Below are positions 54,706 to 64,000 of a DNA stretch of 64,000 nt, piece by piece. Below the pieces are notes generated by a model that was not told where the DNA came from, did no database searches, and saw only the letters and a program-made list of their open reading frames with translations. This DNA comes from Megascapheus bottae (Eukaryota; Chordata; Mammalia; Rodentia; Geomyidae), in NCBI GenBank assembly GCA_024803745.1, contig JANJXV010000101.1, forward strand, positions 124,001 to 188,000, read 5' to 3'. Each line of letters starts with the position of its first letter. Positions within the stretch are counted from its first letter, which is position 1. A program made the position numbers and the translations under genes.

Positions 54706-57700
54706 CTCTTTCTGAAGGAAGATGATGGTTGCGTTGCAAATAAAGAGAACTTCAACCAGAGAGAATTAGTGGAGCAGTCACAATTTGACCTTTCACCCTC
54801 TGACTGTAGCAAGCTATTAGAATTGTGTATATATGTCATCGTTATACTATTGCATGAGAAATGAATTAACTAATTTCCATGCTGATACTCGTGCTGCTAG
54901 AAAATCATGCTTCCATTCAATTTTACATAAAAGTATACCAATGAATTTAGACTGTTCTACTAAATCTCATGTAATGTTAAGATTTTTATTATGTCAGGTA
55001 ACTGAAACCATGTTCCCCATACTTCAGAATTTAACATATCAGAAAGCATGGAGAAGATACACAAATGTGTAGCTAAGTTGACAAAACTCGGGTTCCTTCT
55101 GAATTACTGTTATGTTTTTACTGCTGTCCCTGTAAGTCAGCAGTGTTAATGAGAAGCCTACTGTGTATGAATCAATAGATAATGAGATGAGTGAAGTTTT
55201 AGGATTGGAGGCCACTAACACTAGTTCTTTGCTATAGACTTTCAATCCCAGTTACAATATAATTATACTAACCTTAATTTTCCAATGACAAATTTGAACA
55301 TTTATTTGAGAATCACAAAACAGACGTTCCTCTGCTTACATGTTTCAAAATAGTACTCTTGTTGAATTTTAGTGCAACCAAGACATAATTCATATCATAA
55401 AAGAGATACAAACTTGTATGAGACTTTACTTACAAGTAGTTATTTTCAGATAAATTTGTATAAGAAAGACAAGGATGTTTGTATGGCACAGAAAACATGT
55501 AAAGGGGAATTTTTAGGGATAGTTATGATTTTAACGTAGCCGAGATTATGATGGAAATCAAGACAGTCTTTACGACCCATTTGATTGAATAGTATTGGTT
55601 AGCAAGGGTTAAGGGAGAATTTTTGGAACGAAATGTATTAAAAACTAGTTTGGAGAAAGAAAATACAATTAAATGAATATAGAAAAAAAGAGATGATATG
55701 AGTACAAAAGGTGAGAAAAATCAAAGGAAAAGCTGTCTTTTTCCTTGTTGGTATTGTTTATATCAGTTTCCCTTTGTCCTCCTCTATCAATCTTCCCTAC
55801 CTGGGAGTAACAGAACCACAAAAGCAAAATGGAAAGTATCAGTGGTAAATTAGCTTTCTTAGCTAGTGATAGATGTCTCATAATCAGGAAAGAAATAGGA
55901 TAGCAATACAAACAGAAACTCAAGTATTTTGTGGTATCCAAACTACTGCATATTCTAACAGGGTACTGGAACTAGAGTTAACAAGTTCTCATTTAACCTC
56001 CTCTTCATCTTTAAAAGCAGCACTCAAAAGTCTTCACAGCTTAACTTGACTTTCAAGATCATGCATTTGGGATGTATTTATCATTGTTCAGAATAGGGGA
56101 GGAAAGTGCCCAGGTAAAAGAAAGGCAATTTCGCAAAATGAATTAAAGATAATTCAAGAGAAAGGAGATTGACAAAGAAAGAAACACTTGCCACAACTGC
56201 ATACATTTTACTTATTTAAGGTACAGATAATGAGATTTTATAATGATCCATACATAAGATTACCACATAAATAATTTTATTTTCTTAAAAAATGGGAAAT
56301 GCTGACCAATTCTAATAGCTGAGAGATACCAGCCAGGTTTTTGAGGAAGTTATTTAGATGGGAGGAATGATGTGTACAATAAAAGGACTCTGGATACCCC
56401 AGAACAGAAGAGCATAATAGAAGGAAATGTTTAAATAAGGAACTGTTTTAAGCAAGAGGTCATGAAGGGAATTAGCTGTTCCCACGAGTCCAGATGCTCC
56501 AAATCCACAGGAGCAATGGTAAGAATTCTATGTTTCACTGATAAGGGAATGAGGGGGATAAAAGAATTAAGCTGAAATAGACATCCTAGGAGGAACTGGT
56601 ACACATGCCATGGCCATACTCCAGTTATATTTGGAAAGAAACTAAATCAGAACAATGTAATTGGAGTTACATTTCTAAAGCAGAAAATAGATGAAAAAGT
56701 AACAAATGTATGGCTTCCTTCTGCCAAGTCCTGGGTAGAGAAGGAAAAAATCCACAACTTCTCAATACTTCGCAAAGAACCACTAGTCTTGAAAATAAGA
56801 ACCAGCATCCTAGCAAAAGCAGAAAATACAGGAAACAACATCACGAGACCGAGACGTGTCACTTACTACTCAAAGTAGTTAAAGATGCAGCAAACCTGCA
56901 GATTTTAACCATAGGGTTTTGAAATAGAACAGAAAATAGGGTGCTTGAAAAAGAACAGAAGAGGTTTACTCATCCTTCTCCTTAGAGTTAAGACCAATCT
57001 CCTAGTTTGTTCCTTGGTTCTAAACAAAGTAGAAACAATCATAAGCATCTGGATAGAACATAAAATGATCCTTGTACACTCTTCATGCAAGATAGACACC
57101 AGGAAGAAATCTTTTATTCAAGGAAGTAGGGTTTGCCCTGTTGAAGAGATAGGAGAGTGAGTAGGTAGGTGCTGGAGAAGGATCTTCTGTAGAATTATGA
57201 GTCAACCCAAGAAAACTAAATTTCTGTATCATAAAATTAGCCAGCAAAACAGAAAGAACAGTTCAAAAACATGAAACTTGCTTAGCTTGATTTCTGTTTA
57301 TATTGGTGAAGTACTTGCTCATTGAGGATCAATATTTCCACTGCAAACAACAAGCAAACTTGACTAAAATATAAAATGACTTACGTCTGGAAAGCACTGG
57401 GGAGATTCCAAGGTGTTAAGAATTTGAGAACCAAGATCAAGGAGAGAGAGAAAGGATAAAAGCAAGAGACCTAAATACCAAATCACCACATGGAATGTAC
57501 AAGTTCTAACATCCGAGTTGAAAATAAAATCATGGGGTAGTTGCTAAGAGATGGAGTAGGTAGATCCACTTTTAAGCTTTGTCACCAAGTTTATAAAACA
57601 AACTTTGACAGTCATAAAAGAGGACACGGGTATTTTCTGCATGATTTTACTGATGTTAAGGCTCTACTTTGCATAAAAATGTTGAAAGAAAGCAACATTT

Positions 57701-58004
57701 GATCGTTGGCAAGTGGCATGCAGAGATGGAGAAACTTGAGAATACATATACCATACTAGCAACACTCTCCTTTTTGAGAAGTGAATTTTAGAAGTGCCCT
57801 TAAGATAACAGTCCAATAAGTCACATTTTTATTAGTATTTGATATGTATTTTTGTGTAAATACAACATATGTATGTAAATACGATAAAAATTAGGCTGTA
57901 TCTAGTATCGGTAACATTACTCCATTTATGAGGCAGCACTGTCATGATGTAATGACTTTCTAAAGGTCTCACCTCAACACAGCAATGAAATTCCAAAAGG
58001 GTGT
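54706..58004. other. Unique AT-rich DNA, no gene seen
   Basis: 3.3 kb with no recognisable repeat, RNA gene or coding frame. Short open frames such as 55669-55941 and 56710-56922 show no motif. Confidence 0.5.
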
Positions 58005-58824
58005 AGAGGAGTCATTCCACCTGCGAACATCCTGCCCTGGATCCTCCACAGTTCATGTCTAATTCATGTCTTCTGCAAACACAATATACATCCATTCTAT
58101 ACTCCATAGCTCCCCACATCCTCACGTATTCCAACAGCAACTCAACAGCAACTCACAGGTCCAAACTCTCAGCTAAATCAGACATAACTAGACCTAAAAC
58201 ATGATTCATCCTGAGGCAAATTCTGTCTAGCTAGGATGTTTTAAATCAAAGTGTTAAGGTTAAGTGCTTCTCAAACACAGTGGAAGGACATACATCAAAA
58301 AAGAAATGGACAACAGGACCCACGTAAATTCACACAAGGAAAGCAACATTAGACCCCAAACTCTATACCAGTTCTCTGCATGTGTTCTCTATTGGACACA
58401 CAGTGGTGGTTGACACCACAAAGCCTTTGGCAACCCTGCTTCTTTGGCTTTGTAAGTTCATCTATCATATATTTTTCTTCCACAAAGCTCTAAAGCAGAG
58501 AGAGACTGCAGAGAGGATGGGTTTTACTCCATCTTCCAGGAAATTGTTCTCCATTTCCACCATAGATTGGCTAACTATACTTCCATCAGCATTCTGTCAA
58601 ATTACCTAAGCACTCTTCTTAGAGGATTCAGACTTTCTCTACAGCACCCTTCTTTCTCCCAATCCTCACCAGCACAAACCTCAATATGTTGCTAGTGACA
58701 ATACCGGTTTTCTGGCCTGCTCTTCCAAATTCTTCTGGTTTTTATCCAGCTTCAAAGCTGCTTCCACATGTTTAACTATTTGCTATAGTGATAGTCTCAC
58801 TTTTCAATATCAATTTTCTTTTTT
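58005..58824 (-). repeat. MaLR internal region, antisense (non-coding)
   Basis: Blocks such as 'acaatatacatccattctat', 'tcagctaaatcagacataac', 'gattcatcctgaggcaaatt', 'cagcttcaaagctgcttcca' and 'catgtttaactatttgctat' match the antisense of MST/MLT1-type internal sequence (from memory). MaLR elements carry no coding genes of their own, and none is visible here. Confidence 0.7.
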
Positions 58825-59022
58825 AATCTGTTTTGTGATGCAGTCGCTATACCACAGACTGGGTCAATCATAATCAGTAGAAGTTTTTTTTTGTCTCACA
58901 GTTCTGGAGACTGGGAAGTCTGAGATTGAGAGACTGCATCTGGGAGGTGCTTCGTGCTATGTCTAAAAAGACAGCAGGACAAACACCAAGTATGATAGAG
59001 AGAAGAAAAAAGCTCAAAGAAA
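58825..59022 (-). repeat. MST/MLT1-type MaLR LTR fragment, antisense
   Basis: 'accacagactgggtcaatca', 'ctcacagttctggagactgg', 'gaagtctgagattgagagac' is the antisense LTR 3' portion. Together with the internal region on its left it forms the 5'-LTR side of one minus-strand element. The opposite LTR is not seen. Confidence 0.75.
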
Positions 59023-59489
59023 TTCACCTTTTTTTGAGAGACTTTTGAGAGTTAGAAAAGCCTACAAACCATAACAAATAATCTATTCTAAACATGGCAG
59101 TTGTAGCTGAACATCTTTGATATTTTCTCCAGTTTCTTACTAATTTAAAACACTTTGTAGTCTGTGAGCTGGGAGTTGTAAACCTTAAAAAGGTTGTATT
59201 ATCAAACATTTAAAACAAATGTAGAAAAATTCATATGTAAAATCTTAATAAAAAACACATAAGAGGTAGAATACTAATTTATAGGAGCTATTTCCAAAAA
59301 AGAAATAATCTATAACTGAGTTTCAAACATGATTATGAACATAGATCACCATTTTAAAATATCTCTGGATTGAAAGAATGCCACGGTTTATAAAACTGTA
59401 TTATTTCTGGTGAGATGATTTTTATGGCTAAGTAAAACAAAAGGTAAGATTTTCAGCAAAAATTTAATATCAATCAAACTGTTTTATAG
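59023..59489. other. Unique AT-rich DNA, no gene seen
   Basis: Nothing recognisable. Confidence 0.5.
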
Positions 59490-59811
59490 TATTTATTTTT
59501 TTCTTTTTTTATTGTAATTAATAAAAGGGTTACATGATATTTGCCAGATAGAAGGTGCATTCATTCACATACATTAATACCCTTTCACATGTCTTGGTAC
59601 CCATTAACCTCTCCCCCACCCACCACCCACCCCCTGTCTTGGTTTTACCCCTTGCCTATCAAATTTCAAATAACCAAATACAAATAAATTCGATATATCA
59701 GATAACAAAGTGAGATACTGTAACAATATGAGTTACCCAAGGGACAGCAAAGGAGATGAAAGATAACATAGTAGATTAAGGACAACAATCATTCATTATA
59801 TGGCTTTTGTT
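59490..59811 (-). mobile_element. 5'-truncated L1 3' UTR, antisense
   Basis: T-rich start, 'attgtaattaataaaaggg', 'atgatatttgccagatagaa', complement of the G-rich tract (59605-59640), ending 'cattatatggcttttgttt'. It contains only 3' UTR. Confidence 0.92.
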
Positions 59812-60162
59812 TAATTATTATAATATTTATCATCTAAGCAGAAGTGCATCTTGTGTATTGGAAACTGCAGCACCAAATTGTTGAATTATTTCTTAACGCT
59901 GCCTCTAACTTCCTTTACATAGCAGCAATAGATTTTGTTTTGATCTTGATTTTTTTAGTGATTCAGTCCATATAGAGAATTAATAATTAATCTGGTCCTA
60001 ATATCAATAGCCTGTGAAATACTAAATTAACTGACATTCCGGATTCTTAATTACTGTTTTCCAAGTTAGCATTGATCTTTTCATGGTTGGCTATGGTGCA
60101 CATTAGATATCTATAAGCAGCTCCAACAGCAACTTGGACATTGTAGGGTGCTCAATAATGTT
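59812..60162. other. Unique AT-rich DNA, no gene seen
   Basis: Nothing recognisable. Confidence 0.5.
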
Positions 60163-60272
60163 TTATTGTTTTTGGTCGTGGGACCTGAACTCTGGGTCTC
60201 GGCATTGGCCCTGAGCTCTTCAGCCCATAGCTACCACCCTACATCTTGAGCCACAGCACCACTTCCTGCTCA
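60163..60272 (-). repeat. ID-like SINE right half, antisense
   Basis: 'gggacctgaactctgggtct', 'ccctgagctcttcagcccat', 'cttgagccacagcaccactt' is the antisense of the right monomer of the composite SINE. Flanks 'gctcaataatgtttt' (60150) and 'gctcaatgaattttt' (60268) look like a diverged target duplication. Confidence 0.75.
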
Positions 60273-61005
60273 ATGAATTTTTGTTATTATTTTAGGAACC
60301 AGAATTGGCCACCACACAATAGAAAAATTATTGCTCACAAACATCACATTAATATATAAAAGAGAATGGCTATTAATATCTTTGAAATACATTGTGAAAA
60401 TATGGCAAGAAAATAAAAAGGTAGCTTGTTAATGATAATCACACTGATAAGACTTATTATTCCTTGTATATTCTACATATGTTCATTCAGCAGGTTTCTC
60501 ATGTTGAGTACAACAGACTACATAAAGGTAAAGCAAAAAGTAATTCTTGTCCTATAGGATTTAGTCTAGAAAGAGAAATAGAAATCTTATTATACAGGTG
60601 AAATTTGTTTTTGTAGAGCTCACTGTGAAACCAACAGTAAAAATACCTACTTAGTATGAGGATAACTATGTACATGTTAAGACTTGAAGGAAGAGTATAA
60701 GGGTAGGGCAATAATCTCTACCATGAAAGAAGAACCCCATACTTGGAGTTTGCAGTACATACAGAAATCTACATAATAGTTCAAGGTAGCTCTCAGGAAC
60801 GAGAAACTACCAGAATAAATGAAGCTCATACCACTGAGAAAATCTGAAAAAGTTCTCAGGAAATTTGTGAGACCTACATACATACACAGTTAATTATTTG
60901 AAATGTAAATATAATTGAGAATGCTATATTTATTTTTAAATCCGTATTCCCAGTGATCACATAAGTCCTGAGTAGAAAGTATATCAGAAGAAAAATCACA
61001 ATTGC
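60273..61005. other. Unique AT-rich DNA, no gene seen
   Basis: Nothing recognisable. Confidence 0.5.
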
Positions 61006-61105
61006 AAACATGAGAAAGGGTAGTAATGTTTGTGAAGTAATATATCTTCTATCTGGCAAATATAATATAACCCTTCTATTAATTACAATAAAAATACCTT
61101 AAAAA
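61006..61105 (+). mobile_element. Very short L1 3' end
   Basis: 'aacatgagaaagggtagtaa', 'cttctatctggcaaatataa', 'attaattacaataaaaatac' then an A-rich tail. Only about 100 bp survive. Confidence 0.85.
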
Positions 61106-61655
61106 AGAAAATTCACATTTTCAGACAGTATTTGTGGAGCATTATATTTCTGCTTTTGTTAGCTCCAATTTCTACAGGCAGATCTACATATGAACATTCC
61201 TGGACAGTCTTCACTTTAAAATGTTGATTCAGTACCCAAGTAATTTTAACTCCCTTAGTCCATAGGCTATGGGAGTGAAATCACAATTTCAACAAGTGCT
61301 GGAGGCCTAGGATGTATAGGTATAGGTACCAGAATATACCTAGACAGCTTTATCATATCCATGTTCCTCCATAATGCCTAATATTCTCTATGTGATCCAT
61401 TCTTGTACTAGAACTATTACTCTTCAAAAACCTCAAGGTGTTCAAGGAAGAACTGAGCTTCTTTCCCAAAAGAAATGCCAGTTCCTTAATAGCAGGGTAT
61501 ATACCTCAGATTATATCTTAACCTTTCACCATTACAATTGTAATTATAATTAACTTTTGTTGAGTTTTTGTTGCAGACCCTGTTAAAAAGAGACTTAAAT
61601 AAATTAGAGATCTAATTAAACTCGACAGTTCAGTAACTATTTCTTAAATGCTTTC
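61106..61655. other. Unique AT-rich DNA, no gene seen
   Basis: Nothing recognisable. Confidence 0.5.
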
Positions 61656-61924
61656 CTCTCCCACATTTTTTACATTTTAAATATATTTTTGTAATTAATA
61701 GAAGGGTTACATTATATTCACCAGATAGAAGGTGAATTACTTCACATACATTGATACCCTTTCTCATGTCTTGTTCCCCATTTCCCTCCCTCCATCCTCG
61801 CCACTCATCTTGTTTTCCCCCCTTCCCTATCCTATTTCAAATAACCAAATAAACATATACAATATATCAGATAAAAGGTAAAATACCGTTACAATATGAG
61901 GTAACCAACTCTCCCACAATTTTT
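61656..61924 (-). mobile_element. 5'-truncated L1 with target-site duplication, antisense
   Basis: The L1 body is 61671-61908 ('tttttgtaattaatagaagg', 'acattatattcaccagatag', complement of the G-rich tract, 'gttacaatatgaggtaacca'). It is flanked by 'ctctcccacattttt' at 61656-61670 and 'ctctcccacaattttt' at 61909-61924, a target-site duplication with a one-base difference. Confidence 0.9.
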
Positions 61925-62121
61925 TTGCCAGTCCTGGGCTTAAGCTCAGGGCCTGAGGACTGTCCCTGGACTTTCTCAAGGCTAGAACTCTACCACTTGA
62001 GCCTCAGCACCACTCCTGGCTTTTAAGTATATGGTACCAAGGAATCGAACCCGGGTCTTCATGTATGCTAGTCAAGCACTCTACCGCTACGCCAAACTCC
62101 CAGTCCACTCCCACAATTTTT
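61911..62121 (-). repeat. ID dimer SINE with perfect 14-bp target duplication
   Basis: The SINE body, about 61925-62107, is antisense: 'gccagtcctgggcttaagct', 'aaggctagaactctaccact', 'aggaatcgaacccgggtctt' (B-box complement), 'agtcaagcactctaccgcta'. It is flanked by exact 'ctcccacaattttt' copies at 61911-61924 and 62108-62121. It inserted into one copy of the L1's own target duplication. The B box is intact. Confidence 0.92.
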
Positions 62122-62420
62122 ATAGTTAATTTTCAACATAGCATCTAGTGAGTATCACCAATACATTTGTTCACCCTGTGTCCCACCATTTCAGTGCCCC
62201 TCTCCCTCCCCCAAATAGATAACATACATACCAGACAAAAGGTACAGAAATCACAAGTGGTGGCAAAGGAGAAAACAGACAAACATCAAAAAGACAAAAG
62301 GCAAAAATCAAAAGGCAAACAGCAAAAACCAAAGTCTTATCTCCATCTCTTGTAGTTCATTTCTATAAATCGTATTTCTGTATGATCATATGCACATAGC
62401 TATTGAGTTTTTTGATCTAG
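62122..62420 (-). repeat. Candidate interspersed repeat, family unknown
   Basis: 'agcatctagtgagtatcacc', 'ccaccatttcagtgcccctc', then an A-rich part with repeated 'gacaaaaggca' / 'caaaaggcaaa' words and 'ctccatctcttgtagttcat'. The pyrimidine-rich block followed by A-rich imperfect repeats looks repeat-derived, perhaps a different L1 3' UTR in antisense. I cannot name it. Confidence 0.4.
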
Positions 62421-64000
62421 AATGTGCCTATAATTCTCCAAGTAAAAACATTGGAAAGTAAAAGACAAAAATTCACTAGGATATGATAAAGTATACAGGA
62501 CTGTGAACACTCACACTGTAAGACCAGAGGAGGATATTATTATTCTTCTCTTCAAAAATCTCACTATATAATAAGCACTGGTATTTCTTGGCATGGTGGC
62601 TCTGAAGGCTCCTGGGCATCACCTCATTTCTATATACTTTAAAGCCAAATCAGCTCTCATCTCACCTTACCCTCTCTCCTGTATTTCTAAAATAGCTGCA
62701 CAAATGGGGGTTTAAAGTGTTAAAACTATGACTGGAATTAAGAAAGGGAAACTAATGTGTGTGTCCAGTCTTAGAGATCAAGAACATGCACAAGCATTGA
62801 CTTGACTCATTTAAATCTTGATGTTTTCAAGCCGTTCCTATGTTGCTCTGAGTGTCTATTAATACCGAGTACCCGCTCTGCCTCACTCAGCCTTCACATT
62901 ACTACACCATTTCTTTTCCAGTTAGTTTACCAGATCAATATAAAGTTAAAAATGCTGATGGAACTATTTGAAATGGAAGACTAGGAGACTTAAGGGGGAT
63001 TATGTAGGCTCTCAGAAATGATTTGAAGAGTTAAATCTCTGTTGGCTTTAGAAAGATTTTTAAAATTGACATTCTGGCACATTGCTTCAAGGACATAACA
63101 ACTTTGAAGTACAACAACCGAAATGATAATGCTAAAAAGAAAATATCTACTCTAGGACAGCAAAAGGCTTAAGGTAATTTGTCCCAGTAATAAGTTTTAA
63201 AAACTGTACTCTCCATGATTTGGAGATACAAATGAAACTTTATTACAGAATATGGAATTCATTCTTTGCTCTGATGGGAATACTGGCCCTACAAAGAAAA
63301 AATACAATATTGTTATAAATTTTAAAAAGTTAAAAGTAATACAATGGCAAGCCCTCAAATCTGTCCACTAAGAATAAAACTATTGATTGTATACTTACTA
63401 AATTTAATCTGAAAAGCCTCAGAAATGTTGAATTTCTCTTTTTAGGCCCAGCCTAAAAACACTTTTTCCCTTATTTGGACATTATGTTATTTAAGATGCA
63501 GTAATTTAAACAAGAGAAACACAACCCAAATTTACTTTACATAAAGAAGAAAGTTTACAGCTCATGTCCTGGAACGACAGTAGGTTGGGATATGATTTCC
63601 CAAAAGGTCAATAATGTCTCACAGTTTTGACAGTTTTCTCATTATCTTGCATTTCTCCTCCTTGTTCTGTTTATTCTTTGGAACCCTCTACTACACCATC
63701 CTAACAAGCTTCTAACACCAATACCCTTTGAAATAAAGACAACTGCCTCCCAAAAGTTTGATGAGAGACTCTGGAAGTTAACTTGTTGCCCCCAATAAGG
63801 CAATAAGTCAAACTCAATCATTTTGATCAAATTTTTGGTTCATATTTCTGTACTATTACATCAATGTGTGGTACTAGTTTTAAGGCATGGACCATTAGGG
63901 ATATTGTTTTTTTCTATCTAAACATTTACCCATATCTATAAATTCTAATCTGCTTTGGTTGTTTTTGACAGACACAAATAAAATGACTTTCAAAATTATA
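62421..64000. other. Unique AT-rich DNA, no gene seen
   Basis: No gene or repeat recognised to the end of the window. Frames at 62802-62984 and 63642-63830 are short and featureless. Confidence 0.5.

Noticed and set aside
58005..59022. Retroviral genes within the antisense LTR element
   Set aside because: The internal sequence fits non-coding MaLR. No gag, protease or polymerase motif is visible in any frame.
1..64000. CRISPR array, bacterial operon or plasmid features
   Set aside because: No regular direct-repeat/spacer array and no dense coding. The SINE/LINE/MaLR content is unambiguously mammalian.

Overview
This is a 64 kb stretch of AT-rich mammalian nuclear DNA with no protein-coding host gene that I can support. 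The only long open frames lie in repeats, in a microsatellite, or in one GC-rich island where frames stay open by chance in several phases. It reads as an intergenic or deep-intronic gene desert.

The repeats point to a rodent. There is a B1 monomer with the duplicated 'GCCAGC' segment (24566-24722), many composite SINEs joining a B1-like left half to an ID-like (tRNA-derived) right half, ID-ID-like dimers with a clear B box, and a lineage-specific L1 whose 3' end recurs about seventeen times. No murid B2 or B4 elements were seen. From memory, the composite SINEs fit Geomyoidea/Castorimorpha (kangaroo rats, pocket mice, gophers). That placement is inference; 'rodent' is much safer. Older pan-mammalian repeats (MIR, L2, MER5, L1M, MLT1/MST-type MaLR LTRs) fill much of the rest.

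Layout: 1-20 kb is unique AT-rich DNA with SINEs, L1 3' ends, an old L1M broken by SINEs (4.56-6.34 kb), L2, MIR and an MLT1-like LTR. 20.25-21.89 kb is a head-to-head L1 cluster that includes a decayed ORF2 C-terminus. 22.33-23.80 kb is an isolated CpG-rich island with two short tandem arrays built on NRF1-like cores and an L1-5'UTR-like start. 24-34 kb is repeats and microsatellites. 34-38 kb is mostly unique, with the best candidate conserved noncoding stretch. 38-48 kb is rich in L1 3' ends, including a near-identical tandem pair, plus a MaLR-type LTR. 48-58 kb is mostly unique with L2 and MIR. 58-59 kb is an antisense MaLR element. 59-64 kb has L1 and SINE copies, including three insertion junctions that share one target sequence.

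No genes act together here. The most noteworthy locus is the CpG-rich, NRF1-motif island, which is either a transposon-derived promoter or the start of an unannotated transcript. Several unique stretches with homeodomain-, octamer- or RFX-like motifs are possible distal enhancers, which only cross-species alignment could establish. I found no evidence of an undescribed multi-gene system.
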